Source: Allopusillimonas sp048270225 (lineage in GTDB: Bacteria > Pseudomonadota > Gammaproteobacteria > Burkholderiales > Burkholderiaceae_B). From it: 64,000 nt of DNA. The stretch spans positions 62,001-126,000 of the forward strand of contig JBLWTG010000011.1 in NCBI GenBank assembly GCA_048270225.1. Reading direction: 5' to 3'. This document shows positions 25,769 to 35,320 of the stretch, one piece after another. A program made the position numbers and the translations under genes. Positions within the stretch are counted from its first letter, which is position 1. Every line of letters starts with the position of its first letter. Under the pieces are notes generated by a model. It was not told the origin of the DNA. It ran no database searches and was given only the letters and a program-made list of their open reading frames with translations.

Positions 25769-26449
25769 ATGTCCCATCTAGCCGCGGTTGCCGATGCCAT
25801 TACTTCCCGCAGAAGCGTGCGGGGCTTCCTGCCCCGCGATGTCGACCGCGAACTGATCATGCGCATTCTGCGGATTGCCGCCAGTGCGCCCAGCGGCAGC
25901 AACATACAGCCATGGAAGGTACACGTCGTGCAGGGCGCCATGCGCGATGAGCTGTCCCGCCGCCTGGTGGCGGCGCATCAGGACGGCACGCCCTCGCAGC
26001 GCGAGTATGAATACTATCCCGTCCAGTGGCGCAGCCCCTACCTGGAACGCCGCCGCGCAACAGGCTGGGGGCTTTACAGCACACTGGGCATAGAAAAGGG
26101 CGACCGGCAGGCCAGCTCCCTGCAGCACCGTCGCAATTTCGAGTTCTTCGACGCGCCCGTAGTGTTTCTCTTTTCCATAGACGCTGACCTCGAAAAAGGC
26201 AGCTGGCTGGACTACGGCATGTTCCTGCAGAACATCATGGTCGCTGCACGCGGCTTCGGCCTGCACACCTGCCCGCAGGCAGCACTCGCCAACTACCCCG
26301 CCATCGTCAAGACACTGCTGGACATCCCCGAGGACCAGACCGTCATCTGCGGCATCTCCATGGGCTACGAAGACCCCGACTGCATCGCCAACCGATTTCA
26401 GCCCGAACGCATGCCGCTCAGCGAATTCGTGACTTTTCACGACAGCTGA
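25769..26449 (+). CDS. Nitroreductase-family FMN oxidoreductase
   Basis: This 226-residue protein has the FMN-phosphate contact RRSVRGFLPRDVD (about residues 13-25), AASAPSGSNIQPWKVHVV, and the C-terminal CGISMGYEDPD. These match the NfnB/BluB-related nitroreductase family, which reduces nitro or quinone compounds with NAD(P)H. A flexible insert near residues 75-105 (EYEYYPVQWRSPYLERRRAT) is typical of this subgroup. It follows tag closely and may share its transcript. Physiological substrate unknown. Confidence 0.9.
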   Translation: MSHLAAVADAITSRRSVRGFLPRDVDRELIMRILRIAASAPSGSNIQPWKVHVVQGAMRDELSRRLVAAHQDGTPSQREYEYYPVQWRSPYLERRRATGWGLYSTLGIEKGDRQASSLQHRRNFEFFDAPVVFLFSIDADLEKGSWLDYGMFLQNIMVAARGFGLHTCPQAALANYPAIVKTLLDIPEDQTVICGISMGYEDPDCIANRFQPERMPLSEFVTFHDS

Positions 26450-26586
26450 CGACTCCGGATGTCTCCATCCCTATAGCAAGCCGCATGCTCATAGCCTCGC
26501 AAGGCGTAACGCACTCAGCGGTAATCAACATGTAGCCGGCAACTATGCAGGTCCGGGCGCACAAGGCGCCCGAAAACCACGGCGAC

Positions 26587-27174
26587 TCAGCGCTTGCGCC
26601 GGACAGCTTCACCCAGATTCATCATGAGTCGGTTGGCCCACGCGAAAATCGATGTTGCATTCAGAAGGTCCAGAATTTCTCCGTCATCCAGACCGGCCTG
26701 CCTGAGCGCCAGCATGTCCTGCGGACCAACACTATCCGGAGATTCAGTAATGCGGATGGCGAACTGCACAATCGCCTCTTCCCTGTCATCAGCGCCAGCG
26801 GTATAGGGATTGTCGAAAACCTGAGCCACCGTATCGGCCCGCTTGGCCATCTGCTCGAAGCGCTGGGCATGAACAGAACAACAGTAGACGCAACCGTTGA
26901 TACGCGACACCGTCAGTGCACCCAGCTCGCGGTCTGCGCGCGAAAGGCCGCCAGGCGCGTACATGATGGCATTGTAGGCATCGGAGCGTTGCCGAAGGAT
27001 GGCGGGCTGATGCGCAAGCACCAGATAATAGTCCGAAGATTTGGCCTGTGGATGGCTCAGTTCGAGCACCTCGATCTGTTCAGGCGTGGCGGTATTGCAA
27101 TCAACAACGTCCAGCCAGGCCTTCCAGTCCAACACTTCATTGGTGAATCCATTGCATGCTATCGGGGTGGTCAT
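26587..27174 (-). CDS. AhpD-like alkylhydroperoxidase-domain protein
   Basis: This 195-residue all-helical protein of the carboxymuconolactone-decarboxylase/AhpD superfamily keeps the redox motif CVYCCSVHAQRF (about residues 96-107), with the CxxC pair and catalytic His. Its ATG overlaps the stop of the CMD-domain gene (ATGA, 27171-27174). From memory, this pair resembles the TIGR-type Avi_7169/Avi_7170 families, often found beside peptide-type ABC importers; that was not checked. It may detoxify peroxides made by the flavin monooxygenase. Confidence 0.82.
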   Translation of the reverse strand: MTTPIACNGFTNEVLDWKAWLDVVDCNTATPEQIEVLELSHPQAKSSDYYLVLAHQPAILRQRSDAYNAIMYAPGGLSRADRELGALTVSRINGCVYCCSVHAQRFEQMAKRADTVAQVFDNPYTAGADDREEAIVQFAIRITESPDSVGPQDMLALRQAGLDDGEILDLLNATSIFAWANRLMMNLGEAVRRKR

Positions 27175-27719
27175 ATCGACTCCATTGCTTTCAGGGCGCG
27201 CAAGCCGGCCGCCACCCGTATCTGATACGAAAGAAAGGCGATAAGCTGCGCCAGCGTGACAATATCAGCAGTTGCGATTCCCGCAGACTGCATGGGCGCA
27301 AGCGCCTTCTGGTCCCCCTCAACGGGCTTGAGTATCAGCTTACGGGTGAAGTCCAGCATCGCCATCAGGCGTGGCGACTGAAGCGTCTCGATTTTTCCGG
27401 TGTCGACCGCGGCCAACGCTGCAGCGTCGGGCGCCTGGTCTGCGAGTACCCCGCGATAATGGGACTCCAGCGCCTCCACTCTGGACAAGCGGCAGGCATA
27501 TACAGCCACCAGTAGTCGCTCTCCTATGGCCAGGCCCTGGGCTGACGGGTCGAAGAAGAGGTCATAGCTCTTCTGCATTGCTTCGGAAACTTTGGCCCGG
27601 GCATGACGCGTGGCGTACAGCGGATCGGACGGCGTCAACTCCACCACCGCGTCCATGACGTCATACGCTCCCGTACCGGTCGGCCCCGGCCTCAGTTGGG
27701 CTTGATTCTTGGTCTCCAC
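27171..27719 (-). CDS. CMD-domain protein (Avi_7170-like), GTG start
   Basis: This 182-residue helical protein is distantly related to AhpD/CMD proteins but lacks the CxxC motif, so it is probably a non-redox partner of the next gene. Start chosen: GTG at 27719, preceded by an AAGGAGATGAA site; the upstream in-frame Met codons lie inside or before the preceding gene's stop and have no ribosome site. Segments FFDPSAQGLAIGERLLVAVY and LIAFLSYQIRVAAGLRAL are the conserved blocks I recognise. Confidence 0.75.
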   Translation of the reverse strand: METKNQAQLRPGPTGTGAYDVMDAVVELTPSDPLYATRHARAKVSEAMQKSYDLFFDPSAQGLAIGERLLVAVYACRLSRVEALESHYRGVLADQAPDAAALAAVDTGKIETLQSPRLMAMLDFTRKLILKPVEGDQKALAPMQSAGIATADIVTLAQLIAFLSYQIRVAAGLRALKAMESI

Positions 27720-27762
27720 TTCATCTCCTTCATAAGGGTAAAACAATACCGGTGCAGGGGAG

Positions 27763-29277
27763 TCAGGCAGCCGGCGTCCATTCATCGCCAAATACCTCAG
27801 GCTCATCAAAAGCCTGCAGCGCTTCAAAGTGCCGCTCAATGTTCTCCCCGAACAACAGGCTGGCTATTCCTCTAGACAATCGCTGCGCTCCATCGCTGAC
27901 AGCCGGTATATCGCCCGACACTGTTCCATGCGAGAGGGCTGCCGGATAACAAAGGCAATGAATGCGAGACAGCCCCGGCATGGTGTGTCCTGGCTTCTCC
28001 TGAAACTCAAAGGTCGGGCCGAGATCCGGCGAACCGGCAAGCTCCCTGTCCTCTTCGCCAACGGCCGGGCGGTAGCGATCGCCCCACAGCCGCACATGCG
28101 GCGCGATGGTTGCATACTCCGGTCGCGCGTACCAGTCGACAAAGAATCCGGTGGACAGGATCAGGAAATCCACATCGAATGTTCTGCGCGGTGTTTCCAC
28201 CTGCAGATAATCCTCGCACTCGCGCACAGCCTGGACCGGCGTACCGAGATTGAAGGCGACATTGTCATGGCGCGACACCCTGAGCACGCTGCCGCGCGGC
28301 GGCGGCACCTGCTGTACATTGATGTAGTGGCGTATCCGCCATTTCCAGTCATCAGACAGATGCTGGTAGCCGTGCGTGAACCCTGCACTACCTGCGCCCT
28401 TGCCCTTATTCACGCGCGGCAGATCGGAACGACGTATCAACAAGTCCACACGGGCCGCGCCGTTTTCCAAGGCCGTGGCGGCAGAATCCATCGCAGACGC
28501 GCCCGCCCCCACGACACCCACCCGCAGACCGCGCAAACTGGCGTAATCCATGACGTCCGAAGAGTGCGCCCAGAACCTGCGCGCAACGGGTTTCATGAAA
28601 TCTGGAACATACGCACCGCCCAATCCTGCGCGGCCTGTCGCCAGGACAAGCCGGCGGGCATAAACGCGGCTGTGATTTCCTTGTGCACAAATGTGCAACT
28701 CGACATAGCGCTCATGCGGAACGATGTCCTCCACGCGATGCTCGTTCAGCAGTTCGATGTTGAGCACGCGACGATACCAGCGCAGATAATCCATCCACTG
28801 CAGCCTGGGAATTTTGTCCAGCTGCTCCCACGCGTCCAGACCAAACTGTGCTTCAAACCATGCACGAAATGTCAACGCCGGCAAGCCCAGGGCCGGTCCT
28901 GTGAGCTGCTTGGGAGATCGCAAGGTCTCCATCCTGGCCGTGGTGGCCCAGGGCCCCTCGAATCCTTCAGGCGCACTGTCGAAAATGCGCACCCGCATGC
29001 CAAGATGCGTCATGCTCGCGGCCGCCGCCAGCCCCGCCATGCCCCCACCGATGATGGCCACATCAAGCAGGTCCTGGCCTTGTACCTGATCGCGGGGAAC
29101 CCAGGGCTTGCTCGGCAGGTCCAGCCACGCGATATCCTGCGCCAGCCTTTCCTCCAGCTTGCGCAGACCCATGGCATCAGCGGGATATGCCGACATATCG
29201 CTCACCGCAGGATCAACGTCCGGCGCTCCTGTGCGCGCGAGGGTCTCGTAACTTGAATTATTGTCTGTGCAACGCAT
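27763..29277 (-). CDS. FAD/NAD(P)-dependent flavoprotein monooxygenase-like
   Basis: This 504-residue protein has an N-terminal about 70-residue extension, then an FAD fold (DVAIIGGGMAGLAAAASM, near residue 72) and an NADPH fold (LRGLRVGVVGAGASAMDSAA, near residue 255). The conserved LILSTGFFVDW region follows. This is the layout of Baeyer-Villiger/N-hydroxylating/flavin-containing monooxygenases, but the canonical FxGxxxHxxxW fingerprint is not evident, so reaction type is open. It is first of a three-gene minus-strand operon and divergent from the LysR gene. Confidence 0.8.
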   Translation of the reverse strand: MRCTDNNSSYETLARTGAPDVDPAVSDMSAYPADAMGLRKLEERLAQDIAWLDLPSKPWVPRDQVQGQDLLDVAIIGGGMAGLAAAASMTHLGMRVRIFDSAPEGFEGPWATTARMETLRSPKQLTGPALGLPALTFRAWFEAQFGLDAWEQLDKIPRLQWMDYLRWYRRVLNIELLNEHRVEDIVPHERYVELHICAQGNHSRVYARRLVLATGRAGLGGAYVPDFMKPVARRFWAHSSDVMDYASLRGLRVGVVGAGASAMDSAATALENGAARVDLLIRRSDLPRVNKGKGAGSAGFTHGYQHLSDDWKWRIRHYINVQQVPPPRGSVLRVSRHDNVAFNLGTPVQAVRECEDYLQVETPRRTFDVDFLILSTGFFVDWYARPEYATIAPHVRLWGDRYRPAVGEEDRELAGSPDLGPTFEFQEKPGHTMPGLSRIHCLCYPAALSHGTVSGDIPAVSDGAQRLSRGIASLLFGENIERHFEALQAFDEPEVFGDEWTPAA

Positions 29278-29323
29278 TTTCTCTCACACTGATTGATTGT
29301 CTTTGTTTGAGGCCTCGTCGCGG

Positions 29324-29397
29324 CATGCTGCCGGAAAGCATGTTCCCGGCCCAGGGCGTTGAACGATGACTCAGGCAATGGCTTTGTCTTTGACAAA
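29324..29397. promoter_or_regulatory. Dyads in the LysR/flavoprotein divergent promoter region
   Basis: Two perfect inverted repeats lie between the divergent genes: CATGCT-N7-AGCATG (29324-29342) and TTTGTC-TTT-GACAAA (29383-29397). The second fits the T-N11-A layout of LysR-type boxes and is about 100 bp from each start codon. They are candidate LysR-regulator sites; no promoter hexamers were assigned with confidence. Confidence 0.45.
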
Positions 29398-29496
29398 CAT
29401 CTGGTTCTGGTATCTCATTGACGCTAGTCTTTCACGCCTAATACGCAGCAACAAGCGGGTAATCCAAAACAAAACCTTCGTCTGAGACAACAGCTC

Positions 29497-30411
29497 ATGC
29501 ACTACGACCTTACCGACCTGAAACTTTTCGCCGCCATCGCCGACGCCGGCAATGTCTCACGCGGTGGCGCCGCCTGTTTTCTTGCACCCTCTTCCGCCAG
29601 CCTGCGCATCAAGCAGCTGGAGGAGACCCTGGGCACCCAGCTTTTCACGCGCGAAGCACGCGGCGTATCGCTGACGCGGGCCGGGCAGGTCATGCTGGAG
29701 CATTGCCGACGTTGCCTGGCCGGACTGGAGCAGATGCATGCCGACCTGGCGCCCTATGCCAATGGCATCAAGGCGCAGGTCACGCTGTTTGCCAGCAGCA
29801 GTGCACTCGCCTCTTTCGTCCCCCAGGATCTCCAGAGCTTTCTCGTCCAGTTCCCAGAAGTACGCGTCACTGTTGAAGAGCGCCTGAGCCATGAAACCAT
29901 CGCCGCCGTCGTCAATGGACGGGCCGACATTGGTATAGTCACCTGGAACGATACCAATCCGGCGCTGTCCTTCATGCCCTATCGTCAGAATGAACTCATG
30001 GTCGTCGTGCATCCTGATGATCCTCTGGCCCAACAGGACAAAATCACCTTCGCCGAATGCCTGCAACGACCCTTCATTTCCATGAACAGCAGCGCCGCTA
30101 TCCACACCTATCTCATGAATCAGGCCGCCGCCATGCGGTTGCAGCTTGATGTCCGCATCCAGGTAAGCAGCTTCGCATCCGTCCTTTCCCTGATCAGGGC
30201 TGGCGCGGGCATAGGCCTCGTCCCCAGGCCCGTGCTCCAGTCGCTCAATGCCGAGGGGGTCTGTGTTCTACCGCTCGACGAAACCTGGGCCATACGTCCG
30301 CTCACTATCTGCATCCGTGAAGCACATGAAGCCGCCACGCCGTATCTAAACTCGCTGCTGAACTGTTTCCTCACTGCATCGGGCCACGCCCCCCGACCCA
30401 ATTCACACTGA
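29497..30411 (+). CDS. LysR-family transcriptional regulator
   Basis: This 304-residue protein has an N-terminal winged helix-turn-helix (LTDLKLFAAIADAGNVSRGG, then APSSASLRIKQLEETLGTQL) and a co-inducer-binding domain from residue 90. Its position between the divergent flavoprotein operon and the hydrolase/ABC operon suggests it controls the whole cluster. Its 3' end overlaps the convergent hydrolase gene by 9 bp. Confidence 0.92.
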   Translation: MHYDLTDLKLFAAIADAGNVSRGGAACFLAPSSASLRIKQLEETLGTQLFTREARGVSLTRAGQVMLEHCRRCLAGLEQMHADLAPYANGIKAQVTLFASSSALASFVPQDLQSFLVQFPEVRVTVEERLSHETIAAVVNGRADIGIVTWNDTNPALSFMPYRQNELMVVVHPDDPLAQQDKITFAECLQRPFISMNSSAAIHTYLMNQAAAMRLQLDVRIQVSSFASVLSLIRAGAGIGLVPRPVLQSLNAEGVCVLPLDETWAIRPLTICIREAHEAATPYLNSLLNCFLTASGHAPRPNSH

Positions 30412-31716
30412 CCGATGCCTGGCATACCCGTCGACGGCGCGCGCCAGGAATGCCTTGATCTGCTGCCAGGATTTTTCATTCGACTGTGCATTCGCCTGCG
30501 GTGTGCCTCCGCCCGTGAACATTCTGCCGGTTACCGGATGCCTGTGATCGATCTGCGTCGTAGGGATATAGGGAAAAACAATGGCATGCCCACCGTCCGG
30601 CGTGTCCACCCACTGCACTTCGTAGGGGTGCGCATGCAGTGCGTCAACTACCATCTTGCTGTACAAGCTGGACGGCCACGCAGCGTCATCGGTGCCCGAA
30701 AGGAGAATCACCGGCGCGCGACAATTTTCAATGGGTATACGGGCCCGCGCGACCGCCACCGTGTCCTGCAGTGCAGTCTGCAATGCTTCAGCATGGCGCC
30801 CGCCCGCATCAAAAGACGCCCAGCTGGCGGTGCGATTGTCATCCCATAGATGGCGTATCGGTTTCCCCTCCAACAGCCAGGCCGGACCATTACGTCCCAC
30901 TGCGGGATCGCAAGCGTTTTGCCCGCCATGGACCACCGCGCCGGGAACGTATGCGATTACGGCCGACACGTCGTCGGGATAGGTCGCGGCCAGCAGTAAA
31001 ACCAACTCCCCGCCTCTGGACTGACCATTGATTGCGACGAATCCGTCACGTGGATGCAGCGTGGAGCGAATCCAGTCCAGACCGGTCTTGAAGTATTCCA
31101 GCGGTGTATTGGAAATGTAGTCCGACAGTCCCGGCGCCTTAAAATAGGCCAATGCGAAGGCAAGATAACCGTGCGATGCGTATAGCGCAGCCCTGGGCTC
31201 GTTGATGCCGCCTCCCGAGCCGTTCAGAATCATCACCGCCGGGTGTGGGCCCGGTGTGGCGGGACGAAACAGCGTACCAACCAACCCTTGGGTACGAATT
31301 TCTTCGCGCACAACACCCGGCGCGGCAAACCGTTGGGTCAATACCGCGTCAAGGTGCACGTCCCCCACCTCGACCTGGACCTTCGTCTCCACCGCCCGCA
31401 ACAGATCATCCGGGTAAACCTCGTGAACATTCTTATTTTCCGGGCGCTGCGACCAAATGAGCCCCATACCCGACACGCCGGCATAATCGCCCGACAGCGG
31501 CGCCTGCGCCTGCAAGTCAACAACACCGTGGGCATCGGCCTGGAATACCGCCTGACTGCGCCAGATCTCTCCATGCGCCCGGCGAGTCTGGGTGCGGATG
31601 ACGACAGACGCCCCCGGTACCGCGCCCTCCACGCGGATGCGCCGCGCCACATCCACCAGATCGTCCGGCGGGTCAATGCTCAGTCGTGGCGCAGTTGCGG
31701 CATGAGATATCGTCAT
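30403..31716 (-). CDS. BAAT/acyl-CoA-thioesterase-type alpha/beta hydrolase
   Basis: This 437-residue two-domain protein has an N-terminal immunoglobulin-like BAAT domain (about residues 10-130) and a BAAT_C/dienelactone-hydrolase-like domain. The nucleophile elbow is NGQSRGGELVLLLAATYP; Asp in LLSGTDDAAWP and His in DGGHAIVFP complete a triad. The family hydrolyses acyl-CoA thioesters or transfers acyl groups to amino acids. ATG at 31716 is used; a TTG further up would overlap the binding-protein gene. It is the terminal gene of the peptide-type ABC operon and likely processes the imported compound. Confidence 0.78.
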   Translation of the reverse strand: MTISHAATAPRLSIDPPDDLVDVARRIRVEGAVPGASVVIRTQTRRAHGEIWRSQAVFQADAHGVVDLQAQAPLSGDYAGVSGMGLIWSQRPENKNVHEVYPDDLLRAVETKVQVEVGDVHLDAVLTQRFAAPGVVREEIRTQGLVGTLFRPATPGPHPAVMILNGSGGGINEPRAALYASHGYLAFALAYFKAPGLSDYISNTPLEYFKTGLDWIRSTLHPRDGFVAINGQSRGGELVLLLAATYPDDVSAVIAYVPGAVVHGGQNACDPAVGRNGPAWLLEGKPIRHLWDDNRTASWASFDAGGRHAEALQTALQDTVAVARARIPIENCRAPVILLSGTDDAAWPSSLYSKMVVDALHAHPYEVQWVDTPDGGHAIVFPYIPTTQIDHRHPVTGRMFTGGGTPQANAQSNEKSWQQIKAFLARAVDGYARHRSV

Positions 31717-31726
31717 CACACTGCGC

Positions 31727-33301
31727 CTATTTCGCGTCCGCAATCTTGGTAACCATCATGGCCACCGTGCGGTCGCTGGTCCATGGCACAACCTTCAGGC
31801 CTTTCTTGGCAGCCCAGATATTCTTGTAATGGAACAAGGGCAGGACGCCGACATCATCTCGCACCGCCACAGCCGCGTCACGCAGAATTGCTTCGCGCTT
31901 TGCATCGTCGAACTCCACCGTTGCCTGGCTCAGGTAATCATCAACCTTCGCACTGCTGTAATGGCCCCAGTTCGATGCGCCAAGACCTTTTTCGGGCGAC
32001 ACCGTAGCCAGAATATTGACCAGCGCATAACTGGCTTCGCCTGTGCCATTGCCCCAGGCAATCATGCTCATTGCATACTCATTCTTGCGCGCCTGACCGG
32101 CATAGACAGCCCATGGCACCACCTCCACCTTGGTCTTGATGCCTATCCGCGCCCAGAACTGCGCCACGGCCTGCGCCGTTTCGGGCGCCAATGGATAACG
32201 GTCCGAGGGCACATGAATCGTCAGCTTGAAGCCGTCCGGAAAGCCGGCTTCTTTCAGCAGCTCCTTGGACTTGGCTGGGTCATAGGGAATATTCTTGAGC
32301 TCGGGGTTGTAGCCTATGCTTTTGGCGGGCATCCACTGATTGGCCACCGTCACCGTATCCTGCATGATGCGGTTGGCAATGGCATCGCGATTAATGGCGA
32401 GCGAAAGGGCTTTTCGCACTCTTACATCAAGCAAAGGATTTTCCGGCAGCTCTTTGCCGCTGTTGTCCGTCAAATACTGATTAGGGCCTTTGCGAAACGA
32501 CGGTTGCAAAAGCATGACCCGCAATCCGTTATAAGCGTAGACCGACACATCCGGGGATTTCTTCAGCCGCTCCAGGTCGGAAACCGACACCTTGTCGATG
32601 ACGTCCACGTCGCCCGACAGCAGTGCTGCCGTACGGGACGCAGGGTTACTGATAAAACGGTAGTTGACCTTCTCCCAGGGCTGCGGTCCGCCGTAGTAGT
32701 CGTCATTGCGCACCATCACCACCTTGTCGCCCGGCGTGTACGAAACCAGTTTGTAGGGCCCGGTGCCCACCAGCGCCTTGCCGCTGCTGTAATCCTCCGA
32801 CGTCGCATCCTTGCCCACATGCTCGCTCACGATATGCACGGACGACATGTTCAGCGGCAGGTTGGGCGTGGGCTCTTTGGTCTTGATGATGAGGGTGTGC
32901 TCATCCTTTTTCTCCGCCGACTCCACCATTCTCACAAAGCCGGCGAATGTGGCAACGGAACCCGGCACATGGCCCACGCGCTTGAGCGAAAACAGAATGT
33001 CCTCGATCTTCAACGGCGTGCCGTCCGACCATTTCACGTCCGGGCGTATCTTGAACTCCCAGGTTTTTTCGTCCAGCGCTTTCCAGCTTGTCGCCAGATC
33101 AGGGCGCAGGCCGCCCTCTCCATTCTGGGTCAACAAATTGAAGAAATGCAGATCGGCTGAACGGTCGCCTGCAAAATTGTTCAGCTGAGGGTCCAGCGAA
33201 GACAGCGGGTCGGCAAAGCCAATGCTCAGGTCTTCAGCATGGGCCGCCGACGCAACAGCCATCAGTCCGGCAACAAGGGTACAGATCAATTTTTTTTGCA
33301 T
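31727..33301 (-). CDS. Peptide/opine-type ABC transporter binding protein (family 5)
   Basis: This 524-residue periplasmic binding protein of the DppA/OppA/NikA class has a signal peptide (residues 1-22, ending AHA-ED). Conserved blocks are DPLSSLDPQLNNFAGDRSA, LRPDLATSWKALDEKTWEFKIR and KFSDGTP-like WSDGTPLKIEDILFSLKRV. ATG at 33301 is preceded by GGAGA. It feeds the four ABC genes directly upstream in the operon. Ligands of this family include peptides, metals, glutathione and opines; none can be picked from sequence. Confidence 0.9.
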   Translation of the reverse strand: MQKKLICTLVAGLMAVASAAHAEDLSIGFADPLSSLDPQLNNFAGDRSADLHFFNLLTQNGEGGLRPDLATSWKALDEKTWEFKIRPDVKWSDGTPLKIEDILFSLKRVGHVPGSVATFAGFVRMVESAEKKDEHTLIIKTKEPTPNLPLNMSSVHIVSEHVGKDATSEDYSSGKALVGTGPYKLVSYTPGDKVVMVRNDDYYGGPQPWEKVNYRFISNPASRTAALLSGDVDVIDKVSVSDLERLKKSPDVSVYAYNGLRVMLLQPSFRKGPNQYLTDNSGKELPENPLLDVRVRKALSLAINRDAIANRIMQDTVTVANQWMPAKSIGYNPELKNIPYDPAKSKELLKEAGFPDGFKLTIHVPSDRYPLAPETAQAVAQFWARIGIKTKVEVVPWAVYAGQARKNEYAMSMIAWGNGTGEASYALVNILATVSPEKGLGASNWGHYSSAKVDDYLSQATVEFDDAKREAILRDAAVAVRDDVGVLPLFHYKNIWAAKKGLKVVPWTSDRTVAMMVTKIADAK

Positions 33302-33332
33302 GATACGTCTCCGTTTTGTTTTATCTAATCGA

Positions 33333-34340
33333 CTAGTTGCCATCGTTCAGATGGCAGGCACTAAGATGCCCCGCATCCACTTCACGCAACACCGGGACTT
33401 CCGTCCTGCAACGTGACATGACATGCGGGCACCTCGGGTGAAAATGACAGCCCGATGGCGGCGCCAGGGGACTTGGAATTTCTCCCTTGATGGCGGCGTA
33501 ACGCTTTTGACGCACATTAATACGGGGCACTTCGTTGAGCAGCGCCTGTGTGTACGGATGGTTCGGCCGTTGGAATATCTCGCGCACAGATGCGGTTTCG
33601 ACCACACGCCCCAAATACATGACGACCACCCTGTCGGACAGATGCTCCACGACGCCGAGGTCATGGCTGATGAAAAGATAAGTCAGGTTCAGTTCTTCAC
33701 GCAGATCCATGAACAGATTGAGCACCTGAGCCTGGATCGAAACATCGAGCGCTGCCACCGCTTCATCACAGACCAGCATTTCCGGCTTGACGGCCAGGGC
33801 GCGCGCGATACCGATGCGTTGTCGCTGCCCGCCGCTGAACTGGTGGGGATAGCGGCCACGCAAGGAAGGATCCAGGCCTGCGCGCTCAAGCTGGGTGCAT
33901 ACGTATGCATCCAACTCCCGGGCCGGCACAATGCGGTGTATACCCGCCGCCTCGCCCACGATGTCCATAACGCGACGCCGGGGATTCAGGCTTGCATAAG
34001 GATCCTGGAAAATCATCTGCACGCGCAGCCGCATCCGGATCGCGTCCTGCCCGCTCATCTGCGCCACCGGCACGCCGTCTATACTCAGGCGGCCTTCAGT
34101 AGGTCGAAGCAGGCCTGCGGCAATGCGGCCAAGCGTAGATTTTCCACAACCCGACTCGCCCACCAAACCGACGACTTCACCTGGGTAGACCGCCAGATCC
34201 ACACCATCGACGGCATGCGTGATCGACGGCTTGCTGCTCAGCCCCATGCGCTCAAGTGTTCGGTCGACCAGTCCCTGTGACTGCTCACCAAAACGATGAC
34301 TAACGCCGTGCAGGTCCAGCAAAGGAGAGGAAGGATTCAT
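33333..34340 (-). CDS. Oligopeptide-type ABC transporter ATPase (DppF-like)
   Basis: This 335-residue ATPase has Walker A GESGCGKST, signature SGGQRQRIGIARA, Walker B LVCDEAVAALD and H-loop SHDLGVVEHLSD. The C-terminal oligopeptide extension carries a cysteine group (CHFHPRCPHVMSRC) seen in this subfamily, sometimes a [4Fe-4S] site. Note Walker B reads CDEAVAALD, as in DppF. Its ATG overlaps the stop of the other ATPase gene by 4 bp. Confidence 0.92.
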   Translation of the reverse strand: MNPSSPLLDLHGVSHRFGEQSQGLVDRTLERMGLSSKPSITHAVDGVDLAVYPGEVVGLVGESGCGKSTLGRIAAGLLRPTEGRLSIDGVPVAQMSGQDAIRMRLRVQMIFQDPYASLNPRRRVMDIVGEAAGIHRIVPARELDAYVCTQLERAGLDPSLRGRYPHQFSGGQRQRIGIARALAVKPEMLVCDEAVAALDVSIQAQVLNLFMDLREELNLTYLFISHDLGVVEHLSDRVVVMYLGRVVETASVREIFQRPNHPYTQALLNEVPRINVRQKRYAAIKGEIPSPLAPPSGCHFHPRCPHVMSRCRTEVPVLREVDAGHLSACHLNDGN

Positions 34341-35320
34341 GCCGCTACCACTTCTTCAATCGGATGAAAGCAGCGAACATGATGCGTCCCTCTGGTCGCC
34401 GTCATTTCGGGCAGTTGCTCGCACGCGGCCGTTGCCCGCGAACACCGTTGCGCAAATGCGCAGCGATCTGGCAAATTCACAAGGCTGGGGGTCATCCCCG
34501 GTATCTGACGCAGCCGTTTGCCATGCGCGTTGCTACTGGGCAGACTATCAAGCAAACCGCGCGTATAAGGATGCAAAGGCTGGTCCAGCACATCGGTGAC
34601 GGACCCCTGCTCGACAATACGCCCCGCATACATCACGGCAACGTCATCGGCCAGCCCGGCAACCACAGACAGATCATGCGTGATCCAGACCAGCGAGGTG
34701 CCATAGCGTTGCGTCAAATTCTGGACTTCAGAAAGTATCTGTCCCTGGATGGTCACATCTAGGGCCGTCGTAGGCTCGTCCGCCACAATCAGCTCCGGCC
34801 TGTGCAGCATCGCAATGGCGATGGCGATGCGCTGGCGCATGCCGCCCGACAATTGATGCGGATACGCCATCAAGCGCTCTTCGGGGCTGGCAATGCCCAT
34901 CAGTCCCAGCGTATCGCGGGCCAGCTCGCGCGCCTGAGCCCGGCTCATTTTCTGGTGGGCCAGCACGGTTTCCATCATCTGCACGTCGACCCGCAGCACG
35001 GGATTGAGCGTCATCATCGGATCCTGAAAAATCATGGCGATGCGATTGCCGCGGAGTTGCCTGAAAGCACGCTCGGACAGACGGTTAAGGTCTTGCCCCT
35101 TGAACAGGATTTCGCCGCCCACGATGCGGCCAGGCTTGTCGACCAGGCCCATGATGGAAAATCCCGTCACAGATTTGCCCGAGCCGGACTCACCGACCAG
35201 GCCGAGGATTTTCCCCCGCTCCAGCCTGAGCGACACATCATCAACAGCCGCAACAACACCGGCGCGCGTAAAGAAATGCGTACGCAATCCGCGCACATCC
35301 AGCAGAATATCCTTGCTCAT
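34337..35320 (-). CDS. Oligopeptide-type ABC transporter ATPase (DppD-like)
   Basis: This 327-residue ATPase partners the DppF-like subunit as a heterodimer. It has Walker A GESGSGKSV, signature SGGMRQRIAIAIA, Walker B LIVADEPTTALD, H-loop THDLSVVAGLAD and a C-terminal Cys-containing extension (RCAFAQRCSRATAACEQLP). Four-base overlaps with genes on both sides show tight translational coupling. Confidence 0.92.
   Translation of the reverse strand: MSKDILLDVRGLRTHFFTRAGVVAAVDDVSLRLERGKILGLVGESGSGKSVTGFSIMGLVDKPGRIVGGEILFKGQDLNRLSERAFRQLRGNRIAMIFQDPMMTLNPVLRVDVQMMETVLAHQKMSRAQARELARDTLGLMGIASPEERLMAYPHQLSGGMRQRIAIAIAMLHRPELIVADEPTTALDVTIQGQILSEVQNLTQRYGTSLVWITHDLSVVAGLADDVAVMYAGRIVEQGSVTDVLDQPLHPYTRGLLDSLPSSNAHGKRLRQIPGMTPSLVNLPDRCAFAQRCSRATAACEQLPEMTATRGTHHVRCFHPIEEVVAA

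Noticed and set aside
26554..26572. Strong G/C hairpin (CGGGCGC/GCGCCCG) between nitroreductase and AhpD-like genes
   Set aside because: No T-run follows it in the transcription direction of either gene, so it was not called a terminator.
27720..27839. Longer N-terminus for the CMD-domain protein
   Set aside because: It would overlap the flavoprotein gene end and lacks a ribosome site, while the GTG at 27719 has an excellent one.
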